Source: an uncultured Clostridium sp. (lineage in GTDB: Bacteria > Bacillota > Clostridia > TANB77 > CAG-508). From it: 7,362 nt of DNA. The position numbers and the translations under genes were made by a program. Under the pieces are notes generated by a model that had not been told where the DNA came from, searched no databases, and was given only the letters and a program-made list of their open reading frames with translations. This document shows positions 1-5,677 of this stretch, piece by piece (position 1 is the stretch's first letter; every line of letters begins with the position of its first letter). The stretch covers positions 1 to 7,362 of the forward strand of contig CATLUC010000081.1 of NCBI GenBank assembly GCA_950059165.1. The letters run 5' to 3'.

Positions 1-188
1 AAATTGATATAAAAGATATAAAAAACGGAGATAATTTAATAGAAGTAGAAACAGTAGCAAATAATAAAAAAATTGATACAATAGAAAAAATAAAAAAACA
101 AATTATTGATACAGACATTCCTATTGATACTACAAATTTTTTCGTAAAAAAAGCAGAAATAGAGTTAGACAAACTAATGAATAGATAA
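1..188 (+). CDS. C-terminal fragment of an upstream gene, possibly CYTH-domain (class IV adenylate cyclase-like)
   Basis: The reading frame beginning at base 3 is open to a TAA at 186-188 and gives about 61 residues, so only the 3' end of the gene lies in the window. The encoded tail is acidic and lysine-rich, and it ends in the segment IPIDTTNFFVKKAEIELDKL about three residues before the stop. An ending of the type 'PID..N[YF]FVKKAE.EL' resembles what I remember of clostridial CYTH or class IV adenylate cyclase-like proteins, which act on triphosphate substrates. This is a resemblance from memory over a short stretch, and no catalytic ExExK motif is visible because the N-terminal part is missing. 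That the frame is coding is likely. The family is a guess. A weak 8-bp hairpin (182-189 with 206-213) overlaps the stop but lacks a T tract. Confidence 0.5.
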   Translation, partial: IDIKDIKNGDNLIEVETVANNKKIDTIEKIKKQIIDTDIPIDTTNFFVKKAEIELDKLMNR

Positions 189-268
189 TGTTATATCATC
201 AAATTATTATCTAAAAAACATTTGCAATTTACCTCAAAATAAAAATATACAAAAATTACTTTGTTTGC

Positions 269-297
269 TTGTAATTTATAAAGCGATAGTGTATAGT
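269..297 (+). promoter_or_regulatory. Probable sigma-A promoter for the beta-propeller gene
   Basis: TTGTAA at 269-274 is followed by a 17-bp spacer and TATAGT at 292-297, so transcription would start near 304. The ribosome site of the next gene (AAAGGAAAGG, about 317-326) lies just downstream. The -10 matches consensus at five of six positions and the -35 at four of six. Such matches arise easily in AT-rich DNA, so this is a reasonable but unproven assignment. Confidence 0.45.
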
Positions 298-337
298 TAA
301 TAATGCGAAGTAAAATAAAGGAAAGGATTAATAAAAA

Positions 338-2317
338 ATGAAAAAAGCCTTAAAAATCATCATACCAATTGCAATAATAGCAATAATTGTAGCAATTGCA
401 ATAACAATTAATAAAGATGGACAAGAAGAAATAATACAAATTTCATCACAAAAAGAACTAGAAAGAATTTACGAAAGAAAAGTACCAGAAGAAACAATAT
501 TTAGCACAATGTTAAAATTACCATTTAGTTTATTACATGATTCACCTAGATATTATTCAGAACTTAATTTATCAACATCAATTGAAGATGATGTATCAAA
601 ATATTTAGGACCTGCAACCTCTACAGATACAGCAACAGCAGAAAGCACGAAAGAATATTCTACAACAAACATACAAGTAGAAAATGTAGATGAAGCAGAT
701 GTAACAAAAACAGATGGGGACTATATTTACTCATTATCAGAAAACCAAGTTATTATAACAGATGTAAAAAAACCTGAAGAAATAAAAATAATAGCAAAAA
801 TTTCAGAAAATAGTAACAAAGTACCAGAAGACCTAATTTTATATAATCACAAATTAGCAGTAATTTACCAAGAATTTAGAACAGCATATTATAACAATGA
901 TACAAAAACAACTTATGTTGCAATATATGATGTAACAACACCAGAAAAACCAAGAAAAATCAAAAGCTATGAACTAGAACAACCATATTATACATCAAGA
1001 TGTATAGATGGAAAACTATATGTAATATCATCTGGCACATTAAAAAAGGAAAAAGACAAAATTGTAACATATTACTATGAAGACGAACAACAAATAGATG
1101 ATGGGGTTAAAAATATAAGAAAAATAAAAGATTTAGACACAAACTATCAAACTATTTTATCAAATGTAGACCTAAATAACATAGAAAACAAATTAAATGT
1201 AAATTCATATTTAATGAACATCAACAATTGTTATGTTTCAGAAAATAACATATATCTTTTAAACGAAAAATACAAAACAGGAGAACCTAAAATAGCTAAT
1301 ATATTTGGACTTAAAGGGCTATTCGGAATATTAGACTATGATTATAATTCAGAAGAAAACGGATATTATACAGAAATTTACAAATTCAACTTATTACAAG
1401 ATGGAAATATAAAATTTGCAAATAAAGCATCAGAAAAAGGGACAACCATAAACCAATTTTCAATAGATGAATACAAAAACAACTTAAGAGTAGCATTGCA
1501 AGACAACAATAATGGTTCAAAAATCATCATTTTAGATGAAAACATGAAAAAAATAGGTGAAACCACAAACTTAGCAAAAGGGGAAAAGATGTATTCATCA
1601 AGGTTTTTAGGAGAAAAGGCATATATGGTAACATATAAAACAGTAGACCCACTATTTGTAGTAGACTTAAGCACTCCTCAAACACCAAAAGTATTAGGAG
1701 AGCTAAAAATACCAGGATATAGCACATATCTACACCCTTATGACGAAAACCATATTATAGGAATTGGCATGCAAACAGAAGAAAAAGTAAATAGAAACTC
1801 AAGTGGTAAAGTAACATCTACAACAGCAACAATAACTGGGATGAAAATGGCACTATTTGATGTAACAGATGTGCAAAATCCAGTTCAAATATCAGACACA
1901 ATAATAGGAGATAGAAGAACAACATCAAGCATCTTAACAAACCATAAAGCATTGCTATTTTCAAAAGAAAAAGAAATAATAGCAATACCTGTAAATAATT
2001 ATCAAGAAGACTTTAGTGTAATAAGTTATAACAACAATTATAGTACTATGATAAACAGCTATAAAAGCTATCCAAAAGACCATATTTCAGAAGGGTATTT
2101 TGTTTATAATATAAACTTAAAAGATGGATTTAAACTAAAAGGAACAATAACACATAACAAAAATGAAAAGAAAAATCGCTATAATTTAGAAACAAGACTA
2201 TTAAGAGGATTATACATAGAAAATAATTTATATACAATATCAGAAGATTACATTAAAGTAAATAAATTAGAAGACTTACAGGAAATATCACAACTTGAAA
2301 TAAACAAAAGTAATTAA
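338..2317 (+). CDS. Membrane-anchored beta-propeller domain protein (COG4880 / PF09826 type)
   Basis: The product is 659 residues. Residues about 5-24 form one uninterrupted hydrophobic segment after MKKALK, with no lipobox cysteine, so it reads as an uncleaved signal anchor with the rest of the protein outside the cell. A low-complexity linker (about 80-112) precedes the family's hallmark block at 112-131 (NIQVENVDEADVTKTDGDYIY without its last residue), which opens the propeller. Blade-like repeats of the form 'DVT.P..P..I' recur at about 197-208 (YDVTTPEKP), 441-452 (VVDLSTPQTP) and 505-516 (LFDVTDVQNP). The length fits this family of predicted secreted proteins, distantly related to WD-40 propellers. 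No enzymatic residues can be assigned and the biological role is unknown; surface binding or scaffolding is a guess. The start is supported by AAAGGAAAGG at about 317-326, a rather long 11 nt upstream. No terminator separates it from the DUF4190 gene 107 nt downstream, so the two may be co-transcribed. Confidence 0.88.
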   Translation: MKKALKIIIPIAIIAIIVAIAITINKDGQEEIIQISSQKELERIYERKVPEETIFSTMLKLPFSLLHDSPRYYSELNLSTSIEDDVSKYLGPATSTDTATAESTKEYSTTNIQVENVDEADVTKTDGDYIYSLSENQVIITDVKKPEEIKIIAKISENSNKVPEDLILYNHKLAVIYQEFRTAYYNNDTKTTYVAIYDVTTPEKPRKIKSYELEQPYYTSRCIDGKLYVISSGTLKKEKDKIVTYYYEDEQQIDDGVKNIRKIKDLDTNYQTILSNVDLNNIENKLNVNSYLMNINNCYVSENNIYLLNEKYKTGEPKIANIFGLKGLFGILDYDYNSEENGYYTEIYKFNLLQDGNIKFANKASEKGTTINQFSIDEYKNNLRVALQDNNNGSKIIILDENMKKIGETTNLAKGEKMYSSRFLGEKAYMVTYKTVDPLFVVDLSTPQTPKVLGELKIPGYSTYLHPYDENHIIGIGMQTEEKVNRNSSGKVTSTTATITGMKMALFDVTDVQNPVQISDTIIGDRRTTSSILTNHKALLFSKEKEIIAIPVNNYQEDFSVISYNNNYSTMINSYKSYPKDHISEGYFVYNINLKDGFKLKGTITHNKNEKKNRYNLETRLLRGLYIENNLYTISEDYIKVNKLEDLQEISQLEINKSN

Positions 2318-2424
2318 ATGACATATAAATTTTAGAATTTGAATAGAGAGGAATGGATTAAGATTGAAAAATAATACAATTTTTTCAACTGAATTTGTGC
2401 CATTAAGAAAGGAATGAGTTAAAA

Positions 2425-2673
2425 ATGGAAGAAAGCAAAAACAAAACAGCACTAGGAGTAAGTAGTTTAGTCTTAGGCATAATATCAATTTGCACAACAT
2501 TATTTTATTATATTAGTTTACCAGCAGGAATATTAGCAATAAGATTTGGAACAATTAGTTGTAACAAAACAGGAAGCAAAATAGCTAAAGCAGGATTAAT
2601 AACTGGAATTATCGGAGTAAGCATTTGCCTATTTTTATACATTAGTATGGTAATTATTTTACTGCTTGAATGA
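2425..2673 (+). CDS. DUF4190 domain small membrane protein
   Basis: An 82-residue protein with two hydrophobic segments (about residues 10-40 and 54-81) joined by a short polar, basic loop containing 'CNKTGSKIAKAG'. The pattern 'A.GVSSLVLGIISI...PAGILAIRFGTI...G..IAKAGLITGIIG' is the typical DUF4190 layout: two helices with glycine-rich LGI/GIIG repeats around a loop carrying a GxxxAxAG step. Members are usually small membrane proteins, alone or fused to other domains, and none has a settled function that I know of. The start has AAAGGA at about 2408-2413, 12 nt upstream. The gene follows the beta-propeller gene in the same direction, and its stop codon lies directly against the palindromic element at 2678-2814, which could act as the end of this transcript. 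Confidence 0.8.
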   Translation: MEESKNKTALGVSSLVLGIISICTTLFYYISLPAGILAIRFGTISCNKTGSKIAKAGLITGIIGVSICLFLYISMVIILLLE

Positions 2674-2677
2674 TGTA

Positions 2678-2814
2678 TCTTGCGATGTATTTTGGGATGG
2701 GGTCAAAATACATCATTGCAAAAGTTAAATAGAAAATTTAAAATATATAAATTTTCTAATTGAAGTTTAGAATAAATGATGTATTTTGACCCCGTCCTAA
2801 AATACATCGCAAGA
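2678..2814. repeat. 137-bp palindromic element with nested inverted repeats
   Basis: The outer arms 2678-2717 and 2775-2814 are 40-nt inverted repeats with only two mismatches. In a plus-strand RNA both mismatches become G-U pairs (G2694 with U2798, U2698 with G2794), so the helix would be unbroken. Each arm is itself a hairpin: GATGTATTTTG at 2684-2694 with CAAAATACATC at 2704-2714, and the mirror pair at 2778-2788 and 2798-2808. The two 9-nt loops (GGATGGGGT and ACCCCGTCC) are complementary to each other apart from one G-U pair. The centre holds a third stem, TAGAAAATTTA at 2730-2740 with TAAATTTTCTA at 2748-2758. The right arm ends at the tmk ribosome site. A candidate promoter (TTGCAA 2716-2721, 17 bp, TAAAAT 2739-2744) sits inside. 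No target-site duplication is obvious. It could be a MITE-like mobile repeat, a terminator or a leader structure for tmk. Confidence 0.85.
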
Positions 2815-2830
2815 AAGAGAGTAATTAAAA

Positions 2831-3502
2831 ATGGGAAAATTATTTGTAATAGATGGAACAGATGGCAGTGGAAAACAAACACAATTTGAGAAATTAAAAG
2901 AAAGACTAACACAAAATGGAATAGATTATAAAGTAGTTAGTTTTCCAAATTATGAAAGCCCAAGCTCTTCTTTAGTAAAAATGTATTTGTCAGGGGAATT
3001 TGGAAAAGATGCAAAAAAAATAAGCCCATATATTGCATCAACATTTTATGCAGCTGACAGATATGCAACTTTTCAAACAGGATATAAACAATATTATGAA
3101 AATGGTGGCATAATACTTGCAGACCGTTATACTACGGCTAATATGGTACATCAAGCAGGAAAGATAGACGACAAAAATGAAAGAAAAAAGTTTTTAGATT
3201 GGCTATGGGATTTTGAATTTAATTTATATGGTTTACCTGTTCCAACTAAAGTTTTTTTCTTAAATATGCCAGTTGAAAAGTCATTAGAACTAATTAAAAA
3301 TAGGGAAAATAAATTTACACATGGTGAACAAAAAGATATTCATGAAAGTGACGAAAAACATTTAATGGATGCTTATCATGCAGCTTGCGAAGTAGCAAAA
3401 ACATACAATTGGTATGAAGTATCTTGCATAAAAGATGAGCAAATAAGAACAATAGAGGATATTCATGAGGAAATATACAAAGAAGTTGAAAAATATATAT
3501 AA
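2831..3502 (+). CDS. tmk: Thymidylate kinase (dTMP kinase)
   Basis: A 223-residue cytoplasmic P-loop kinase that would phosphorylate dTMP to dTDP with ATP, an essential step of dTTP synthesis. The Walker A loop GTDGSGKQT occupies residues 9-17. The arginine-containing nucleotide-binding motifs appear as DRY at 76-78 and DRY at 98-100, the latter following the hydrophobic strand GGIILA as expected for the family. The substrate strand 'TKVFFLNMPVEKSLELI.NR' spans about 139-158, and the LID-like basic/acidic stretch follows to about 178. The GTDGSGKQTQ form of the P loop, rather than GGDGAGKTTQ, marks a variant branch of the family; another deoxynucleotide kinase specificity is possible but less likely. 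The ATG is preceded by AAAGAGAG at 2814-2821, which abuts the right arm of the palindrome, so folding of that element could affect translation. The last 12 codons recur as a relic at 4621-4655. Confidence 0.9.
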   Translation: MGKLFVIDGTDGSGKQTQFEKLKERLTQNGIDYKVVSFPNYESPSSSLVKMYLSGEFGKDAKKISPYIASTFYAADRYATFQTGYKQYYENGGIILADRYTTANMVHQAGKIDDKNERKKFLDWLWDFEFNLYGLPVPTKVFFLNMPVEKSLELIKNRENKFTHGEQKDIHESDEKHLMDAYHAACEVAKTYNWYEVSCIKDEQIRTIEDIHEEIYKEVEKYI

Positions 3503-3506
3503 ATTT

Positions 3507-3552
3507 AAACTAATTGCCATCAAAGTTATTGATTTTTGGTGGCAATTAGTTT
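3507..3552. terminator. Hairpin between convergent tmk and aldo/keto reductase remnant, likely bidirectional terminator
   Basis: AAACTAATTGCCA at 3507-3519 pairs perfectly with its complement at 3540-3552 (13 bp), with a 20-nt loop. It starts four bases after the tmk stop and contains the stop codon of the minus-strand reductase remnant (3546-3548). The downstream sequence on the plus strand is only weakly T-rich. On the minus strand it is followed by an AT stretch ending in TATATATATTTTT, so termination looks better for the reductase transcript. The convergent arrangement supports use in both directions. Confidence 0.65.
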
Positions 3553-4210
3553 GTAGATTTAAATTGACTTGCCAATTTATCAATTGTAATACCACCTTGA
3601 TTTTTCCAGTCAATGTCAATATTGTTAAATCTTTGGTCTTGAAAATTATTAAGTATTTCCAAGTCCTTTTTTTCTAATGCAAAATCTAAAGACTGTAAAT
3701 TACTACATATTCATAATATTTGCATTCTAAATTGTACACGCCTTCAAAACTGCATAATTTAAAGTGTTTTTGGATTTGTTTCAATTCTTCTAAAGAAGTG
3801 TTACTTGCAGACATATATCTAACTTTTCCCTTTTCTATCATCTTGTTTATTTCCTCATATGTTTCCAATAATGGTATTTTTGACGCATAAGACATATGAA
3901 CTTGCAAGGCATCTACATAGTCAATATCCATTTGTTTTAAATATTTATCTAATTGTTTTTCTACATCTTTTTTGCTTTCTATATAAGGTTCTAAATGACA
4001 AGTAATGAATATATTTTCTTTATTTACTTGCTTAAAAAAGTCATATAAAAAGTTTACAACATTACAATTATCATATAAAAGACTTGTACTCATAAAATTT
4101 TGACCTTTATCAACAGAATATAATAATGATTGTAAAGTTTTGTCTTTATTTTCTAAATCAAGTTTATATGTGCCTATGCCAATTGGATTAAGTTCATTTA
4201 AGTTTATCAT
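3546..4210 (-). pseudogene. Aldo/keto reductase family gene with internal frame-breaking deletion
   Basis: From ATG at 4210 (AGGAGAG ribosome site 8 nt upstream) the frame reads as the N-terminal half of a TIM-barrel aldo/keto reductase. It contains 'NPIGIGTYKLD' (8-18), 'DIDYVDALQVHMSYAS' (95-110), the helix 'TYEEINKMIEKGKVRYMSASN' in part (117-137), and 'FEGVYNLECKYYE' (155-167). It then runs into an aberrant 7-residue tail and stops at 174. In another frame directly after this, the remaining sequence encodes a typical family C-terminus ('SLDFALEKKDLEILNNF', then 'GGITIDKLASQF') ending at TAA 3546-3548. Roughly 85-95 residues of the normal barrel are therefore missing, estimated from the family's usual ~280 residues. 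The tetrad had also changed: the usual Asp is Ser41 and the usual Lys is probably His72, while Tyr46 and His105 are kept. The N-terminal half may still be translated, but NADPH-dependent carbonyl reduction is not expected. It lies downstream of the peptide gene on the same strand and could receive its read-through. Confidence 0.75.
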
Positions 4211-4229
4211 GTTTTCTCTCCTAAAAAAG

Positions 4230-4258
4230 TTGACTTTTTTATTTTTTTTGAGTATAAT
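4230..4258 (+). promoter_or_regulatory. Strong sigma-A promoter for the antisense RNA
   Basis: TTGACT at 4230-4235 (five of six to consensus), a 17-bp T-rich spacer, and a perfect TATAAT at 4253-4258 predict a start near 4265. This is the best promoter match in the window. No open reading frame follows it before the terminator at 4326-4360, so its product should be a short non-coding RNA. It overlaps the leader of the minus-strand reductase remnant. Confidence 0.85.
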
Positions 4259-4264
4259 AATTAT

Positions 4265-4360
4265 AGAAGATGAGCGACCACAGAAATGTGGCGTGTCGCT
4301 AAAAACTAATTCTGAAAAGTAGAATACATCTCTAACGGCCAGACAGAGATGTGTTTTTTT
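4265..4360 (+). ncRNA. ~96-nt structured RNA, candidate type I antitoxin
   Basis: The RNA is framed by the promoter at 4230-4258 and an intrinsic terminator. Its 5' part folds into GCGA-CCACA-GAAA-TGTGG-CGTG-TCGC (4274-4299): a 5-bp stem capped by a GNRA tetraloop, then a bulge, then a 4-bp stem. An unpaired A-rich linker (about 4301-4325) follows, then the terminator hairpin. The RNA is transcribed towards the small hydrophobic peptide gene on the opposite strand. It is complementary to that mRNA around and past its stop codon (4332-4334), the geometry known from txpA/ratA and bsrG/SR4 in Bacillus, where the RNA directs mRNA decay or blocks translation. Its 5' region also resembles the 5' region of the peptide mRNA (4511-4542). 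The much stronger promoter on this side agrees with an antitoxin made in excess. The assignment is by architecture; I do not recognise a named RNA family. Confidence 0.7.
4326..4360 (+). terminator. Intrinsic terminator of the antisense RNA
   Basis: ACATCTCT at 4326-4333 pairs with AGAGATGT at 4345-4352 (8 bp, 11-nt loop), followed by G and then seven T (4354-4360). This is a textbook plus-strand terminator. The same hairpin lies over the stop codon of the minus-strand peptide gene. On that strand it is followed by a poorer T tract (ATTCTACTTTTC), so it may end that mRNA less efficiently. Confidence 0.85.
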
Positions 4361-4484
4361 CGTTGTTTAATTTTTCCATTGTAATAAAAAGTGCTACAAA
4401 TAATGAAATAGTTACAACAGTAATAATTACAAGTTCACCAAGTAGTATGTATATAAAAAATAAATAAACGTGTTCTAACAACAT
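4332..4484 (-). CDS. Small hydrophobic peptide, candidate type I (holin-like) toxin
   Basis: From the ATG at 4484 the peptide is 50 residues: a short N-terminus (MLLEH), one long hydrophobic helix (about 6-35, including 'LVIITVVTISLFVALFI'), and a charged polar tail (MEKLNNEKNTSLSGR). This size and layout match Firmicutes membrane toxins of the TxpA/BsrG or holin-like (Hol_Tox) kind, which depolarise or disturb the membrane when unpaired from their antisense RNA. I chose this ATG because AAAGGGGG (minus strand, 4500-4493) lies 8 nt upstream. An in-frame ATG at 4490 is too close to that site, and the longest frame, from GTG at 4523, would make a hydrophilic extension inside the leader. The leader can form CTTTC-TTGACA-GAAAG, which would partly hide the ribosome site. 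The mRNA converges on the plus-strand RNA at 4265-4360. Function is inferred from context; a non-toxic small membrane protein is the alternative. Confidence 0.65.
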   Translation of the reverse strand: MLLEHVYLFFIYILLGELVIITVVTISLFVALFITMEKLNNEKNTSLSGR

Positions 4485-4546
4485 ATGCATCGCCCCCTTT
4501 CTGTCAAGAAAGCGACACACCACACTCTGTTTTGCTCATCTTATAA

Positions 4547-4575
4547 ATTATACTTCTTTTTATTACAAAAAACAA
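4547..4575 (-). promoter_or_regulatory. Promoter of the small hydrophobic peptide mRNA
   Basis: Read on the minus strand, TTGTTT (4575-4570), a 17-bp spacer and a perfect TATAAT (4552-4547) predict a start near 4540. That gives a leader of about 55 nt before the ATG at 4484. The -35 is weaker than that of the opposing antisense promoter. Confidence 0.65.
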
Positions 4576-4620
4576 GCGAACAAATAAAAATTTACTAATC
4601 AATTTAATTTGCAAACATTA

Positions 4621-4655
4621 AGGAAATATACAAAGAAGTAGAAAAATACATATAG
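4621..4655 (+). pseudogene. Relic of a tmk 3' end (direct repeat of 3468-3502)
   Basis: These 35 bases match the last codons of tmk (3468-3502) at 32 positions, and the three differences are all at third codon positions (GTT/GTA, TAT/TAC, TAA/TAG). Both copies therefore encode the same terminal EIYKEVEKYI followed by a stop. No tmk similarity is seen upstream of 4621, so this is a truncated copy. The synonymous-only divergence means both copies were once under coding selection or came from different strains. It marks either an old tandem duplication of tmk or the far boundary of an element that inserted at the 3' end of tmk. Confidence 0.8.
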
Positions 4656-4656
4656 C

Positions 4657-4696
4657 CATTACGAAAAAGTTCCGTAAACGTCAAAAATTCGTAATG
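4657..4696. terminator. Hairpin just after the tmk relic, possible old terminator
   Basis: CATTACGAA at 4657-4665 pairs perfectly with TTCGTAATG at 4688-4696 (9 bp, 22-nt loop). It begins two bases after the relic's stop codon, mirroring the hairpin placed after the intact tmk. There is no T tract on either side, so terminator activity is doubtful. Confidence 0.4.
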
Positions 4697-4892
4697 AAAA
4701 TTCAAAATATGTGGAAAAGTTTATTTATTGCAAGTAAACTACAAAAAATTTTTAAAACAAGACAATATATTGTTCGCAACAACAACGCAAGAAAAAACGA
4801 GAAAAGAAGAGCAAAAATGCGATTACACTAGATTTGAACAATTTTAATTAACAATCAAACATAAATAAGACAAAAACAAACAAAGAAGCAAT
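4697..4892. other. Gene-free AT-rich stretch before the OLE promoter
   Basis: I see no convincing gene here. The only open frame of note (4709-4831, 40 codons) lacks a ribosome site and encodes a lysine/arginine-rich peptide of the kind that A-rich DNA produces by chance. A 12-bp perfect palindrome (ACAATATATTGT, about 4763-4774) could be a binding site but has no partner copy in the window. Confidence 0.5.
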
Positions 4893-4921
4893 TTGGAATA
4901 TTTAACCAAAAAATGTATAAT
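4893..4921 (+). promoter_or_regulatory. Promoter of the OLE RNA
   Basis: TTGGAA at 4893-4898, a 17-bp spacer and a perfect TATAAT at 4916-4921 predict transcription from about 4928, directly before the point where base composition and secondary structure change. This suggests the RNA has its own promoter here. Confidence 0.7.
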
Positions 4922-4927
4922 ATATAT

Positions 4928-5560
4928 CGATGGTGCATTATTCTAGTCATACAACCTTTACGAGGGTGGGGCTAAAAATCCACTAAAGGGCACATCGTTG
5001 AAGTTTCTTGTTTATGCGCGAAATGCCAGTTTTGTGTGTAGGCAGGGAGTAAAGAAGTTAGGGTATTATGTAATGGCATACATAAGAGTCCCTAGTTTCG
5101 TGGAGGCTTAAAATAAACATTTTTAAGTAAAACCTATGTTGCGTGCCAAGACACAAAATACATAGAGTAGCCTGTCTTGAGTGAAAGTATTGGGATTATC
5201 TAAAACAAAGTAAAATTAATTTTGGCCAAATCAATTTTATTTTTTGATTATGAAATTGCTTTTGCAAAAAAGACTAGTAAAGAGTAAAAAAGTATGTTAA
5301 GGAAAACTTCTAGAATGTTTGCTAAAAGAAAATTAGCTAAGGAAGTCTAGGGATTAAGGTACAGATTTAAGTGGCGATCTGGTGTCTATTAAAACTAATA
5401 GATATTTCCCTTAAACGGAAACGGCTCTAGCAGTAATGCTAAGCGGGAAATAGAGAAATTCAACTAGACCTAAACTGTAAAATTTACTTAGGCTTTTACC
5501 ATCTAAAAATCGAAAAAACATATGTGTCGCTATTTAGGACGTTTCCTTGGCGACATTTTT
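4928..5560 (+). ncRNA. ole: OLE (ornate, large, extremophilic) non-coding RNA, probable
   Basis: About 630 nt without a usable reading frame lie between a clear promoter and a terminal hairpin, directly upstream of the oapA-like gene; OLE RNAs are about 600 nt and normally sit just 5' of oapA. G-rich blocks stand out from the AT-rich background (for example CGAGGGTGGGGC near 4961). Many helices can be read directly: TAGGG/CCCTA with TTATGT/ACATAA inside (5059-5094); GTCTAG 5345-5350 with CTAGAC 5464-5469 closing a multi-stem domain; within it CAGAT/ATCTG (about 5362-5381), CTATTA/TAATAG (5386-5401, 4-nt loop), ATTTCCC 5404-5410 with GGGAAAT 5445-5451, and TAGCA-GTAA-TGCTA (5428-5441) with a GNRA loop. 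Known OLE RNA binds OapA and OapB at the membrane and supports tolerance to alcohols, cold and high magnesium in Halalkalibacterium halodurans. The identification uses the neighbour, length and structure; I could not compare it with the covariance model. ROOL or GOLLD are the main alternatives. Confidence 0.72.
5525..5560 (+). terminator. 3' terminal hairpin of the OLE RNA
   Basis: TGTCGC at 5525-5530 pairs with GCGACA at 5550-5555, with a smaller inner stem AGGA-CGTT-TCCT (about 5536-5547), and five T follow (5556-5560). It ends the structured region. It may be a real 3' end or a partial stop allowing read-through into the membrane protein gene 117 nt on, for which I see no strong separate promoter. 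Confidence 0.6.
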
Positions 5561-5677
5561 ATGTAAACATAACAGCCTTATGGTACAAAGTAAAAATACA
5601 TTGTACTTAGAATTTGTTTCATAAATTTACATTTAGAACAAACAAGAGGCATGAAAAGAAAGGATTGAAAAACAAAA

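Noticed and set aside
182..213. An 8-bp AT-only hairpin over the stop codon of the first gene, considered as a terminator.
   Set aside because: No T tract follows it on the plus strand and the stem has only one G-C pair, so it is unlikely to terminate transcription.
2364..2417. A 17-codon frame with a TTG start between the beta-propeller and DUF4190 genes, with GAGAGGA about 12 nt upstream.
   Set aside because: Too short, non-standard start and no recognisable sequence; the ribosome-like motif is common in this A/G-rich DNA. It could be a leader peptide, but nothing supports that.
2678..2814. The inverted repeats considered as a CRISPR repeat pair or as ends of a complete insertion sequence.
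   Set aside because: There are only two copies, in inverted orientation, with no regular spacers, and the 57 bases between them cannot encode a transposase.
4485..4523. A longer version of the hydrophobic peptide starting at GTG 4523.
   Set aside because: The extension overlaps the ribosome site and leader hairpin of the ATG at 4484 and would put a charged segment before the helix; no ribosome site is seen before the GTG.
4709..4831. A 40-codon plus-strand frame encoding a strongly basic peptide upstream of the OLE promoter.
   Set aside because: No ribosome site before the ATG and a lysine/arginine/asparagine content expected from A-rich non-coding DNA.
4928..5560. The structured region considered as tmRNA, RNase P RNA or a group I intron.
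   Set aside because: I see none of the conserved tmRNA ends or tag frame, none of the RNase P core blocks I would expect, and no interrupted gene around it; the oapA-like neighbour favours OLE.
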